Shown: positions 37,514 to 46,977, counted from the first letter of the stretch. The stretch: DNA of 64,000 nt from Desulfovibrio desulfuricans (GCA_015062205.1 SUVB01000035.1:1-64000); one strand, 5' to 3'. Translations and numbers: made by a program. Notes: generated from the sequence alone by a model not told the origin.

Positions 37514-38914
37514 CTAGCCGTCCGATACGCCGTCGCCGGGCACGGCCGCGCCTTCGCGGGCGCGGGGGACGGGCATGCGCCATTCCCCCGGCATGGGCGC
37601 GGTAACGGCCGCCTTCTCGCCCAGGTAGGGATTGAAATAGCCGTAGCGCAGCCAGGGGCAGAGTTTCTTGAGCCTTTTCATGAAGCGGGCCAGCCCCATG
37701 CCGGGCGAGAGAGCCAGACGTTCCTCGCCGTCCGCGTCGCCGCCCATGCGCCGGAAGTACCATTCCGGATCAATGTTGAGGTTGCGCCACTGGATCATGC
37801 TCACCCCGTTCTCGCCCACCAGGCGGGCCAGCGCGTCCAGTTCCTCTTCCGTATCCGTGATGCCGGGAAAAAACAGCAGATTGAGCGAAACCCACACATT
37901 CCGGACGCGCGCCTCGCGGATGGACGCCCGCACGTCGTCCAGGCAGTAATTCACGGGACGGTAATAGCGCGCGTACAGCGCGTCGCGGGCGCTGTTGCAG
38001 CTCACCCGCAGGCTGGTCAGCCCGGCCTCGGCCAGCCTGGCCACGGCCCCGGGATTTGAGGCGTTGGAATTGCAGTTGATGGTGCCGGGACCGCCTTCCG
38101 CGCGGAACAGACGCACGCTCTCCTCCAGCAGATCGGGATTCATGAGCGGGTCGCCCTCGCAGCCCTGCCCGAAGGAATAGATGGGCGCGCGCGTTTCCCT
38201 CGCGGCATGCACGCGCATGACTTCCGCCGTTTCCTCCGGCGTGGGCGTGAAGGTCAAACGGCACTGGGGCGTCATTCGCACGGGGGAATCCTTCTCCTGC
38301 GCGGAAATGCAGCCCACGCAGCGCGCGTTGCACACGCGGGAGCTGGGGAGCGGGGCCTCATAGCGGCCCAGCGCGAAATTCCGTGCCGCAGGGCAGTCGT
38401 AACGGGCCACGCAATTGTCCAGAATGTGGCGGATGAGCCTGTTGCGCGGATACGCGCGCAGCAGGGCGCGCGCGCCTTTCTCGATACGGGAGCGCGGGAT
38501 GCGCCGGAATTCCTGCCGGGGCTCCGCGTCCACCCGCCGGGCGCAGATGTAAAAGCGTCCTCCGGCGAAGCCCACGGCCCCGTAGGCGAACAGCGGCAAA
38601 AGCGGCGCGTCGGCCGCGCTTTCGTAGGCGGGATGCGCCGACAGCGTGTAGCCCGGCGCGGCAAAGGCGGCCACGGCCAGCTGCGCCTCGCCCTCAGGCG
38701 CGACAAGGCGGCCGGTGTCCGGATCAAGTCCCACGGCCCGGCGGCCGGGCAGCAGGAAAAATTCGCTCTCTTCCGGCAGGGGGAGAAGTTCGTCGGGGCG
38801 CGGCAGCCCCCACTGCGCCCCCCGCCGGCAGACCATGAGCAAATGGGGATCGTCATAGATGTTGCCCTGCCCGTCGGCCATGACAAGATGCGGTTCAACG
38901 CGCGGCGCGGTCAT
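37514..38914 (-). CDS. Radical SAM protein of unknown function
   Basis: A 466-residue protein whose first 185 residues are not recognised. The radical SAM core then begins with the cluster motif SSRVCNARCVGCIS (C195, C199, C202; CX3CX2C). FGQGCEGDPLMNPD, INCNSNASNP and SLNLLFFPGITDTEEELDAL follow, typical of the core barrel. No C-terminal SPASM cysteine set is seen. The substrate is unknown. GGAGC before ATG 38914 sets the start. Neighbours on both sides have their own transcription, so context gives no clue. Confidence 0.8.
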   Translation of the reverse strand: MTAPRVEPHLVMADGQGNIYDDPHLLMVCRRGAQWGLPRPDELLPLPEESEFFLLPGRRAVGLDPDTGRLVAPEGEAQLAVAAFAAPGYTLSAHPAYESAADAPLLPLFAYGAVGFAGGRFYICARRVDAEPRQEFRRIPRSRIEKGARALLRAYPRNRLIRHILDNCVARYDCPAARNFALGRYEAPLPSSRVCNARCVGCISAQEKDSPVRMTPQCRLTFTPTPEETAEVMRVHAARETRAPIYSFGQGCEGDPLMNPDLLEESVRLFRAEGGPGTINCNSNASNPGAVARLAEAGLTSLRVSCNSARDALYARYYRPVNYCLDDVRASIREARVRNVWVSLNLLFFPGITDTEEELDALARLVGENGVSMIQWRNLNIDPEWYFRRMGGDADGEERLALSPGMGLARFMKRLKKLCPWLRYGYFNPYLGEKAAVTAPMPGEWRMPVPRAREGAAVPGDGVSDG

Positions 38915-38997
38915 ACAAGCTCCTTGCCCAAGCGCTGCCGAATGTATATGATGGATCGCTGCAGGGCGTTTTCGGCCCATGTTTCTGGAGGCCCTTC

Positions 38998-39381
38998 ATG
39001 TTTCCCTTCATGTTGTTCATGTTTTTCTGCTTCCTCGGCGTTCTGGTCATGCTCTACCACATGCTCCGCACGCAGGAAAAGAGCTTCCGCCTGCTGCAGG
39101 AAGAGCACGCCCAGATGCGTGTTCTGCTGCGGGCCATGGAATCGCGCCTCGACGTTCTGGATGAAGACGCGGAAGCTGCGGGCGCTCGCGACGGCGCGGC
39201 CAAGGCGGCGACGCGCCTTACCCCCCGCCCCGCCGCCCGCCCCGCGGACGACGACCTGCTGCGCCTGAGCTTCGACGCCCCCGGGCCGCAGGGGGATGCG
39301 CCCGCCGCCGTGGATCCGGCGCTGGACCTGCACTTTGACCCCGCCGCAGACACGGCTCTGCAGGGGACAGGCGCGCGCTGA
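38998..39381 (+). CDS. Small single-pass membrane protein with coiled coil (PspB-like layout)
   Basis: A 127-residue protein: one membrane helix at about 3-20 (FPFMLFMFFCFLGVLVML), then a helical, charged segment to about 60 (SFRLLQEEHAQMRVLLRAMESRLDVLDED). A disordered Ala/Pro/Asp tail follows. The first 60 residues have the size and pattern of phage-shock protein B, but no pspA or pspC is nearby, so this is only a resemblance. GGAGG six bases before ATG 38998 is strong. Its stop codon is one base from that of the convergent glycosyltransferase. Confidence 0.6.
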   Translation: MFPFMLFMFFCFLGVLVMLYHMLRTQEKSFRLLQEEHAQMRVLLRAMESRLDVLDEDAEAAGARDGAAKAATRLTPRPAARPADDDLLRLSFDAPGPQGDAPAAVDPALDLHFDPAADTALQGTGAR

Positions 39382-39382
39382 T

Positions 39383-40456
39383 TCACCCCCTCCCCGTCCC
39401 GAAACAACCGCGGGCCGCCGCCAGATAGGCCCCGCGCAGCGCGGCGCTGCCCGACTTCTCCGCCCAGTGCAGATAGAGCAGGCGCAGGCAGCCTTCACGA
39501 ATGGCCGCCGCCCGCGCCCGGCGGCGGGCCGTGATGTCCGCCGCATGCGGCAGGAGTTCCTGCAGCCGACGGACAAGGGCCCGCGCCCTGTGCACGGCGC
39601 GATGCCCGGCGTCCACAGCCGCCAGGGCCGCCCGCCCCATGCGCTCCGCCCTGTCCGGATGGGCCAGCAGGAAACGGATGTGCCGCTCGGCCTCGTCCAC
39701 GGCGCGCGCGGCGGCATGCTCTGCAGCCGCAGCCGCCATGCGCCCTGCGACGGGCGCATCTGACGTGTCCGGCGCGTAGCAGAGCAGATGCTCGCCTTCC
39801 GTGAACAGCTCCGTCAGCCCATGCCCTACCCGCGGCGTCACCAGACAGCCGCCGCAGCCCATGGCCTCGAACACCCTGAAATTCAGGTCGCCGTGCTCGC
39901 AGTGGTTCAACAGCACCCGCGCGCGGGGGTAGAGCTCGCGGTATGCGCCGCGCGTCACCACCAGACCGGGCAGACGCCCGCCCAGCGCATTCAGGAAGGC
40001 CGCGCGCCGAGGCAGTGCGGCGTTGACATTGCCCACAAACAGGCAGTCCGTGTCCTTAGCCACATCCGGACACGGCGCGTCCGCAGCCCAGGCGAAGGCG
40101 GGCGACCACCAGACGCGCTCCGGCGGCAGAAAGGCGCCGGCAAAACGCGCCAGATGATCGCGCAGAGAAACGAGACAGGCGTCAAAGCCCTGCGCGTAGA
40201 AGGGCTGCCAGGAATGGATGTGGGAATCCACGCTGTAAAAGACCGTGAGGCAGGGAAAGTCCTCCATGCCCAGCACAAAGGGAGCGCGGCTCTTGTCGGC
40301 CACCACCAGCACATCCGGCGTGAACCCGGCGGTGCGCACCAGTTCCTCCCAGCCGTACACGGCGGGATTCTCAAAATTGTGCAGCGCCGTCTCCCAGCCG
40401 CAGGACGCGAGCGCGTCACTGAAAAAGGGGCTGCCTATCCATAAAAGCCGGGGCAT
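39383..40456 (-). CDS. CgeB-like glycosyltransferase
   Basis: A 357-residue GT-B family protein. The C-terminal sugar-nucleotide domain carries LNHCEHGDLNFRVFEAMGCGGCLVTPRVGHGLTELFTEGEHLLCY, the pattern of the CgeB/GT group-1-like family of spore and surface-glycan enzymes. The N-terminal half starts MPRLLWIGSPFFSD. Donor and acceptor cannot be inferred. GGGAGG three to four bases before ATG 40456 sets the start. No other glycan gene is immediately adjacent. Confidence 0.75.
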   Translation of the reverse strand: MPRLLWIGSPFFSDALASCGWETALHNFENPAVYGWEELVRTAGFTPDVLVVADKSRAPFVLGMEDFPCLTVFYSVDSHIHSWQPFYAQGFDACLVSLRDHLARFAGAFLPPERVWWSPAFAWAADAPCPDVAKDTDCLFVGNVNAALPRRAAFLNALGGRLPGLVVTRGAYRELYPRARVLLNHCEHGDLNFRVFEAMGCGGCLVTPRVGHGLTELFTEGEHLLCYAPDTSDAPVAGRMAAAAAEHAAARAVDEAERHIRFLLAHPDRAERMGRAALAAVDAGHRAVHRARALVRRLQELLPHAADITARRRARAAAIREGCLRLLYLHWAEKSGSAALRGAYLAAARGCFGTGRG

Positions 40457-40717
40457 GGGCCTCCCAGAAGGGCCTGCGCCTGCGCGGCTGCGTTGCGGCG
40501 GTTGCCAACAGGCCGGATATGCAATAGGTTCGACGTTCAGGAAGCCCGCAGAACAGGCCGTCAGCGCGCTCCAGCGGCCGGCTCCCCTCTTCGTCCGCGC
40601 CGCAAACGTCGCCGCGCGAAGCTGCACGGGCTTTCATCAGGGCAACAAGACGCGCTGCGGAGGACTATGACGAGGCCGAGCCTAGCCTCGACCCCCATCG
40701 GGCGTCAAGCCGCGAGA

Positions 40718-43700
40718 ATGCACATGCAGCTCAACTCCAGCCGCCTTCGCCTCATTCTGCGCATCCTGTCGGCGCTCCTGCTTGTCACGCTGGCGCTGAC
40801 GGCGGCGGCAGCCTGGTTTCTGCAGCGCAATTCCCGAGTCCTTATCGAGCAGTACGTCAACGAAGCCGCGGCCCGGTCCGGCCTGACCATTTCCTTCGGG
40901 GCGGCCAATGTGACCCTGCTGCCCCTGCCCGCGCTGGCCGTGAGCGACGCCCGCGTGGAAGGCGACGGCTGGCATTTTTCCGTGGCCTACGCCACCCTGC
41001 TGCCCGATATCCCCTCCCTGCTGCACGGCACGTTCCGTCCCCACAGCGTCACGCTGCTGCGCCCGCGCGTCAACGGCGCCTTGCCCGTTCCGCTCTGCCC
41101 CCTGCGGGAGGCTCTGCCCCCCGACGCCGCAGCCTCTCCCGCGCAGCCTTCCCGACACGCGCTGCAGGAAGGGCTCGCGCACAGTGCCGCACTGTCGCTG
41201 CTGCCCGGCAGCTGCAAGCTGCACGTCACCCAGGGCGAGGCCGACGTCACCGGCACGGATGCCGCGCGCCTGACGCTCGACGGCCTGCGCTGCGACCTGC
41301 ACCTGACGCGCGGCACGCGCCTCAGGGGCAGCCTTTTCTGGGACGTTGCCGTATTCGCGCCCGAGGGCCGGCCCCCCACCCGGCTGGACAATCTGGCCCT
41401 GGAGGGCAAGACGAATCTGGATGATCCCCTGCGCCGCACGCCGCGGCTTTCGCTCAAGGGCACGCTGCAACGGCCCGACTGGCTGGCCCGCCTCAACGTG
41501 GCGCTGGACGCCTCGTCCGACGGGCCGCGGCAACGCGTCGTCATGCGTCTGGAGGGCGAACTGCGCAAGGATGGCGCGCTCATCCCCGCGAGCCTCGCGG
41601 GCACGGCCGCGCGGCAGGAAGATGCGGAAGGCGTCCGCCTGGAAGACCTGCGCCTGGGCCTGGGGCGGGACAGCGGCGGTTTTAACGGCTCCCTGCGGCT
41701 GGGCGGGCCGAACCTGTTCGCGCTGGAGGGGCGGTTGCTGCTGCGGCGGGCCAGCCTGACGCAATGGCTGGGCTTTGCCCGCAACCTGCCGCCGGGCCTG
41801 CAGATCGCGCTGGATGCGCTGACCGAGGGCGTCCTCGACATTTCCATGGACGGCAAGGGCCTGCGCGTGCCCCATATCGAGGTGACGGCCTCGGGCAGCC
41901 GCTTTGTCGGTTCCGGGGGCGTGGAGAGTTGGGCGCAGCCGGTGGTTGCGCTGGATCTCAAGGCTCCTGTGGTTGACCTGGGGCGGGCGTTGCCCGAATC
42001 CACCGGCGTGCTGCCCGCCGAACCGCAGTTCGGGCACGAGGCATTCACGCCCAGGCCCGGCAATCCTGTCATTCCCGGCGAAATCAACGTGGGCTATGAC
42101 ATCCGCCTGGGCGCGACCACGGTGCAGTATGGCCCCCTTGTCGTCAATGGCGCGCAGGTGGTCATCAAACCGGGCCTTGTGGACGCCAAAAGCCGCCTTG
42201 AAGACACACTGCTGCTGGTGCAGGGCACGCTCTACGGGGGCGGGCTCAAGGGCGAGACCATTCTCGGCGGCAGCAGGGAAACGCCCTACGCCATCCGCCT
42301 GCAGCTGCGGAATGTGGACGGCGGGCCGCTGGCGCGGGCCCTGCCCGTCATGCCCGTTGCGGGCGGCCGCCTGCGGGGCGATGTGAACATCATGAGTCAG
42401 GGCAAGGAGCTGCGCCCCTTTCTGGACAAGCTGCGCGGAACGGTGAACGTGCGCGCGGAGCGGGGAATCCTGCGCCGCCCCGGCGGGAAGGGCGGCAAAA
42501 ACGGCGCTCCCGCCTTCCGCACGCTGGAGGTGGGCTTCAAGGCGCGTTCAGGCCAGTGGAAACAGGGCAGTCTTGGCCTGGACGGCCAATGGACGGCCGC
42601 AATGACCGACGAGGGGCTGGACGCGGAGGCCGAACTCTCCGGCACGCTCTGGTTCGGCGGCGCCGGCGGCCCGGTCGCCTTTCAGAACCTGCCGGGAACG
42701 GTTTCCCTCAATCTCTCGGCGGAACGTGCCTTCAGGCCTTCCGGCGTGCAGGCGCAGGCCTCCGGCAATTTCAGCTGTCAGGCCGCCAACGGCAGGCTTA
42801 CGTTGAGCGAGGGGCACATCACCGCGCTGGGCGCAGAGGCCACGGGGACGGTGCGCGTTGACGCGGGGAAGGAAGGCCCCACCTGGCAGGGCAGGATATC
42901 GCTTTCCCTGCCTGACACGGCAAAAACCCTGCGGCTGGCGGGCTGCGCGCCTCCCGCGCTGCCTGCCGGCCTGCGGCGGCTGACGCTGGATACGGCCTTC
43001 AAGGGCGACGCCGGTTCTCTGACCCTCAGTGAACTGCGCGCCCGTGCCGACCAGACGGACCTCTCCGGCTCCCTTGCCCTGAAATGGCAGAAGACCCCGG
43101 AAGTGCAGTTCAACCTGTCCACGCGCGAGCTCCATCTCGACCGCTACCTGACGCACAAAAAAAACGGCGGGGGAAAAGGCAAGGGGAACGGCCCTGCGAC
43201 CGGACAGGCCGTGAACGGCGCTCCATGGGATTTGCGCTTCATGCGCGCCTTCAACGCCAGGGGGGAACTGCAGGCGGGAGAGATCACCCTCTGGAAGCTG
43301 CGCATCCGCAACGTGCGCCTCGCGGCCAGGCTGACAAACGGCGTCCTCGACATTGAAAGCAGCAAGGCCGCCTTCTACGGCGCGAACCTCTCCGCACGGG
43401 CCAGACTGCGCTTCAGCAGGGGGCTGAACGCCGACACGACCATGGCGGTGGAAAACTTCGACCTCGGCGCGGCCAGCCGGGACAGGGGGGGCGATTCCGT
43501 GCTGGGCGGGCGCGGCACCATCAAGGCCGAACTGCGGGCCGATCTGACGGCCTCCGGGCAGCTGCCCTCCCGGCTCAACGGCACGTGGCGCTTCCTTGTG
43601 ACCAAGGGCTTTCACCAGTCGCGCGACAAGCACGGGGAGCTCAAGGGCAAGCCCACCCGCTTTGAGACGGCCGGGGCTTCCGGGAGCCTTGAAAACGGCC

Positions 43701-43975
43701 TTGCCAGAAGCAGGGATTTCCTGCTCAGGGGCGAAGATCTCAAGGTCACCGGCGGCGGTTGGATAAACCTGGTCAATGACACTCTGGACTGCAATTTCAA
43801 CGTCAACAAGAAGAACTTTCCCGACTTTCCCCTGCGCCTGTATGGCTCGCTTGAGGACAGCAAGACGTCCATCGGCGCGGGCACGCTGCTGCTCAACACC
43901 CTGGGCGGCATTGCGGGCGGCGTTGTCGATGTGATCGGCGGCCTGCTCGAAGGCACATGGAAGCTCTTTCGCTGA
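40718..43975 (+). CDS. AsmA-like envelope protein
   Basis: About 1085 residues. One N-terminal membrane helix (LRLILRILSALLLVTLALTAAAAWFL) precedes a long repetitive beta-rich periplasmic region. The C-terminal part resembles the AsmA C-terminal region (SRDFLLRGEDLKVTGGGWINLVNDTLDCNFNV), and the end is glycine-rich and hydrophobic (LLNTLGGIAGGVVDVIGGLLEG). AsmA-like proteins form bridge-like channels for lipid transport or affect outer-membrane assembly. The start is uncertain: ATG 40718 or 40724 opens directly into the anchor, while ATG 40667 has GGAGG but with a very short spacer. This is the second AsmA-superfamily member here, besides TamB. Confidence 0.8.
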   Translation: MHMQLNSSRLRLILRILSALLLVTLALTAAAAWFLQRNSRVLIEQYVNEAAARSGLTISFGAANVTLLPLPALAVSDARVEGDGWHFSVAYATLLPDIPSLLHGTFRPHSVTLLRPRVNGALPVPLCPLREALPPDAAASPAQPSRHALQEGLAHSAALSLLPGSCKLHVTQGEADVTGTDAARLTLDGLRCDLHLTRGTRLRGSLFWDVAVFAPEGRPPTRLDNLALEGKTNLDDPLRRTPRLSLKGTLQRPDWLARLNVALDASSDGPRQRVVMRLEGELRKDGALIPASLAGTAARQEDAEGVRLEDLRLGLGRDSGGFNGSLRLGGPNLFALEGRLLLRRASLTQWLGFARNLPPGLQIALDALTEGVLDISMDGKGLRVPHIEVTASGSRFVGSGGVESWAQPVVALDLKAPVVDLGRALPESTGVLPAEPQFGHEAFTPRPGNPVIPGEINVGYDIRLGATTVQYGPLVVNGAQVVIKPGLVDAKSRLEDTLLLVQGTLYGGGLKGETILGGSRETPYAIRLQLRNVDGGPLARALPVMPVAGGRLRGDVNIMSQGKELRPFLDKLRGTVNVRAERGILRRPGGKGGKNGAPAFRTLEVGFKARSGQWKQGSLGLDGQWTAAMTDEGLDAEAELSGTLWFGGAGGPVAFQNLPGTVSLNLSAERAFRPSGVQAQASGNFSCQAANGRLTLSEGHITALGAEATGTVRVDAGKEGPTWQGRISLSLPDTAKTLRLAGCAPPALPAGLRRLTLDTAFKGDAGSLTLSELRARADQTDLSGSLALKWQKTPEVQFNLSTRELHLDRYLTHKKNGGGKGKGNGPATGQAVNGAPWDLRFMRAFNARGELQAGEITLWKLRIRNVRLAARLTNGVLDIESSKAAFYGANLSARARLRFSRGLNADTTMAVENFDLGAASRDRGGDSVLGGRGTIKAELRADLTASGQLPSRLNGTWRFLVTKGFHQSRDKHGELKGKPTRFETAGASGSLENGLARSRDFLLRGEDLKVTGGGWINLVNDTLDCNFNVNKKNFPDFPLRLYGSLEDSKTSIGAGTLLLNTLGGIAGGVVDVIGGLLEGTWKLFR

Positions 43976-44021
43976 GGGACGCGTTCCGCCGCAACGCGAC
44001 CGCCATTTTTGCGGCCCCCCG

Positions 44022-44050
44022 TTGACAGCACAGGACGTACGAGGTAGGTA
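44022..44050 (+). promoter_or_regulatory. Candidate promoter of adk
   Basis: A perfect TTGACA at 44022-44027, a 17-base spacer and TAGGTA at 44045-44050, 55 bases before the adk start codon. The -10 is imperfect. Confidence 0.5.
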
Positions 44051-44105
44051 GCGAAATACGTTCTTTTTTGCACAACCCCTTACGGTTCCGCCAAGGAGAA
44101 GAGCA

Positions 44106-44777
44106 GTGAACATTCTTATCTTCGGACCCAACGGCAGCGGCAAAGGCACTCAGGGCGACCTGATCAAGCAGAAATACAACCTCGCCCACATCGAATCCGG
44201 CGCCATTTTCCGCGAACACATCGGCGGCGGCACCGAACTGGGCAAGAAGGCCAAGGCCTACATCGACCGCGGCGACCTGGTGCCCGATGAGATCACCATC
44301 CCCATGGTGCTCGACACCCTGAAGAGCAAAGGCCAAAACGGCTGGCTGCTGGACGGTTTCCCCCGCAACATGGTGCAGGCCGAAAAGCTGTGGGACGCCC
44401 TGCAGAAAGCCGACATCAAGCTTGACTACGTGGTGGAAATCCTCCTGCCCCGCGAAACGGCCAAAAACCGCATCATGGGCCGCCGCCTGTGCAAGACCAA
44501 CAACAACCACCCCAACAACATCTACATTGACGCCATCAAGCCCAACGGCGACAAGTGCCGCGTCTGTGGCGGGGAACTCTCCTGCCGCTCCGACGACCAG
44601 GATGAAGCCGCCATCAACAAGCGCCACGACATCTACTACAACACCACGGACGGCACCCTGGCCGCCGCCTACTACTTCAAGAAGCTGGCCGGCGAGGGCA
44701 AGACCAAGTATATTGAACTGAACGGCGAAGGCTCCATCGAGTCCATCAAGGAGACCCTGCTCTCCCAGCTCGCCTGA
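44106..44777 (+). CDS. adk: Adenylate kinase with metal-binding lid
   Basis: A 223-residue enzyme that converts ATP and AMP to two ADP. The P-loop is FGPNGSGKGTQ (residues 6-16), and LLDGFPRN is the AMP-site motif. The lid carries C129, H135, C151 and C154, the same positions that bind zinc, cobalt or iron in the Desulfovibrio gigas enzyme; most Gram-negative adenylate kinases lack this site. Translation starts at GTG 44106, preceded by AAGGAG. Flanked by its own promoter and a 19-bp-stem terminator, it is probably monocistronic. Confidence 0.96.
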   Translation: MNILIFGPNGSGKGTQGDLIKQKYNLAHIESGAIFREHIGGGTELGKKAKAYIDRGDLVPDEITIPMVLDTLKSKGQNGWLLDGFPRNMVQAEKLWDALQKADIKLDYVVEILLPRETAKNRIMGRRLCKTNNNHPNNIYIDAIKPNGDKCRVCGGELSCRSDDQDEAAINKRHDIYYNTTDGTLAAAYYFKKLAGEGKTKYIELNGEGSIESIKETLLSQLA

Positions 44778-44834
44778 CGCAGCATTGCTCCCATCCGGGC
44801 TGAGGCCGCAGCGCTGCGCGCTGCAGGCGCGACA

Positions 44835-44876
44835 GCCCAAGCAAAAAGCCCCCTTTCGGGGGCTTTTTGCTTGGGC
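44835..44876. terminator. Strong bidirectional terminator after adk
   Basis: A 19-bp perfect stem (44835-44853 with 44858-44876) with the loop TTTC; the inner arm AAAAAGCCCCC pairs with GGGGGCTTTTT. It lies between adk and the convergent fmdE-like gene and can serve both. Confidence 0.9.
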
Positions 44877-44942
44877 CTTCGACTGCCGCGACGCCGCAGG
44901 CCGCACCCGCCGGGCAGGCAGAGGGCCGGGGCGCGTCCGGTT

Positions 44943-45524
44943 TCAGTCCTCGCGGCGGACAACCGCATACGGGGCCTCGCCCTGACAGCCGCGGCATACG
45001 GCCCCGTCCTCCAGAGGATAGGCCTCGCCGCACAGCGGGCAGCGCGCAATGTTCCCCATGTGCCTGCGCCCCAGAAAACGCCGCTGCACAATGACGGACT
45101 CCGCCTTGCAGATGCTGTCCCCGGCGGCCTCAATTTCCGCCTCCAGGCGCCGCACGTCCTGTTCCCCTTTGGGTTTTTCCTTGAAAAACCAGGCGGAGAG
45201 TTCAGGCCAGGCGGCCATTTTCGCCGGGTTCAGGCTGACGCGCACGCCTTCGCCCGTGTGCTTGTCAAACAGCGACAGGGCGTAACGGCCCAGATCGCAA
45301 ATCTTCATCCGTCGGTTGCCCGTACTGCACGGCGTCAGCAGCTGCACCGCATCCGGCAGGCATTTCGACGTTTCCACCACAGCCTCGAACAGCGTGCCCG
45401 CAGGCAGACGCCGTCCGGCCAGATCAACCATGCAGCCGCCCACCAGCAGTCCGGGGGCCGCATACCCATGAAAGCTCTCCGCCAGACGGCGGAATTCCGC
45501 AAATGTATACACGCCGATGTTCAT
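44943..45524 (-). CDS. FmdE-family protein with C-terminal zinc ribbon
   Basis: A 193-residue protein. The N-terminal FmdE domain has the pattern FHGYAAPGLLVGGCMVDLA, followed by ETSKCLPDAVQLLTPCSTGNRRM, which includes the conserved cysteines. The C-terminal CPLCGEAYPLEDGAVCRGC should bind zinc. FmdE proteins are named after a subunit found with molybdenum formylmethanofuran dehydrogenase. In non-methanogens they lie near molybdenum or tungsten enzyme genes and their exact role is unsettled. The start overlaps the mobA stop (ATGA), which supports a link with molybdopterin metabolism. Confidence 0.8.
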   Translation of the reverse strand: MNIGVYTFAEFRRLAESFHGYAAPGLLVGGCMVDLAGRRLPAGTLFEAVVETSKCLPDAVQLLTPCSTGNRRMKICDLGRYALSLFDKHTGEGVRVSLNPAKMAAWPELSAWFFKEKPKGEQDVRRLEAEIEAAGDSICKAESVIVQRRFLGRRHMGNIARCPLCGEAYPLEDGAVCRGCQGEAPYAVVRRED

Positions 45525-46177
45525 AACCGTTCCACAAGGCCGTTCCGTTGCGCACGTCCTCTTCCACCGGCCGTCATGGAGAACGCCCGCACGCGCGCCG
45601 CGTCCTCGGCGCAGTTCATATTGAAAAAGGCGCGGGCCGACGTTGCGGCATAGGGCAGCACATGCCGCCGCTGCGGCGGGATCACGTCGCCGAGCCTGCC
45701 CCCGGCCGCATTTTCGAACAGGGGCAGGGCGGCGATCTCGTACACGGCCGTCAGAGGCTCCAGCCTGCCGCCTGCCGCAGACGCATAAAACGTCGCCAAC
45801 GTGCCCGGCGGCGCAAGATCACGCGCCCGCAGCAAAGCGCGCAGGGTCGGGACGTCCATGAAGGGAAGGTCACAGGCCAGCGCCAGCACAGCCGCACAGC
45901 CTTCCGCCTCGGCGGCCCGCAGGGCCGCCAGCACCCCGCTCACAGGGCCGCGCCCCTCCGTCCCGTCAAAAAGACAGTCATGGCCTGCGTAGGGCCGCCC
46001 GGGCGCGCAGACCACCCAGCAGCGCGGCACAAGCGTTGAAAGGAGCCCGCAGGTGCGGGTCAGCATGTCCGGCGCGTCGCCGCCGAAAGGACGCAGCAGA
46101 GCCTTGTCGCGCCCCATGCGGGCGGACTTGCCGCCGGCCAGAATCACCCCGGCCACACTATCCCGACCTGCCGCCAC
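45521..46177 (-). CDS. mobA: Molybdenum cofactor guanylyltransferase MobA
   Basis: About 218 residues. It transfers GMP from GTP to molybdopterin to form the guanine dinucleotide cofactor used by DMSO-reductase-family enzymes such as formate dehydrogenases. The nucleotide motif GVILAGGKSARMGRDKALL is near the N-terminus, ALACDLPFMDVPTL holds the metal aspartate, and GRLEPLTAVYE follows. There is no ATG close to the fold; GTG 46177 or GTG 46156 are the candidate starts. It is coupled to the fmdE-like gene by a four-base overlap. Confidence 0.88.
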   Translation of the reverse strand: MAAGRDSVAGVILAGGKSARMGRDKALLRPFGGDAPDMLTRTCGLLSTLVPRCWVVCAPGRPYAGHDCLFDGTEGRGPVSGVLAALRAAEAEGCAAVLALACDLPFMDVPTLRALLRARDLAPPGTLATFYASAAGGRLEPLTAVYEIAALPLFENAAGGRLGDVIPPQRRHVLPYAATSARAFFNMNCAEDAARVRAFSMTAGGRGRAQRNGLVERL

Positions 46178-46488
46178 TGCATCCCCGCCTGCGCGGCCCC
46201 GCGCCCAAACCTGTCTTTGCGCGCCGCGCCGCCCTATGATACCCTCTTTTCCGTGATGCGCCAACCCGCCACCTCCCATTCCGCAAGCGCGCCTGACGGC
46301 CCGCAGCCTTCCGGCAGACGCATGCAGGGACGGCGCGGATTTTCCGGGCCGCAACGCGACGGAGCCCCCTCTCCTGCGGCGTGCAAACCTGCGCGCCGAT
46401 TGTGCCGCGCCCGCGCATCTGCTATGTTTCCACCGCCGCAACTGCGGCATTGACGCCGGGGCGTGCGCGCCGCGGCGATGGAGAACAC
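46178..46488. other. 311-base divergent intergenic region (mobA / cvpA)
   Basis: No gene, clear promoter or hairpin was recognised. The region is GC-rich and unremarkable; if mobA starts further upstream, part of it would be coding. Confidence 0.3.
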
Positions 46489-46977
46489 ATGGGCCAAGAT
46501 ATTTTTGACCTTGTCATCGTACTGCTGCTGACCCTGTTCACGGCCAGGGGCTTTCTGCACGGCTTTGTGGGTGAAATCGCCGGAATCGTCTCGCTGCTGG
46601 GCGGGTTCTGGGCTGCGCACCAGTATCATGCGGCGCTGGCGCCGCGCCTGACGTTCGTCGCCGACCCCGGCTGGCGCGTCATTGCCGCCTATGTCTGCAT
46701 TTTCCTTGTGGTCATCGTCGGCGTGGCTCTGGTGGCGCGTTTGCTGCAAAAGGTGCTTTCCTTCTCCTTTGTTTCCTGGGCGGACAAAATGGCCGGGGGC
46801 TTGCTGGGGCTTGCCAAGGGCGTGCTGCTCTGCTCTCTGGCGCTGCTGGTGCTGCAAAAATTTTTCGCCGACGCCCCCTTCATGCAGAATTCCCGCACCC
46901 TTCCCTATTTCAATGCCCTCATGGCCCAGGTGCACGGCTGGCTTCCGCCCGACCTCACCTCCCGCCTGGGCATTTAG
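46489..46977 (+). CDS. CvpA-family membrane protein
   Basis: A 162-residue inner-membrane protein with four hydrophobic segments. Family features are DLVIVLLLTLFTARGFLHGFVGEI at the N-terminus and FSFVSWADKMAGGLLGLAKGVLLCSL in the second half. CvpA is needed for colicin V production and for bile or envelope stress tolerance in some bacteria. GGAGA before ATG 46489 fits. It lies 41 bases upstream of mazG and may be co-transcribed with it. Confidence 0.85.
   Translation: MGQDIFDLVIVLLLTLFTARGFLHGFVGEIAGIVSLLGGFWAAHQYHAALAPRLTFVADPGWRVIAAYVCIFLVVIVGVALVARLLQKVLSFSFVSWADKMAGGLLGLAKGVLLCSLALLVLQKFFADAPFMQNSRTLPYFNALMAQVHGWLPPDLTSRLGI

Noticed and set aside
38998-39381. Firm assignment as PspB
   Set aside because: Only size and helix pattern agree; no psp neighbours and a non-PspB tail.
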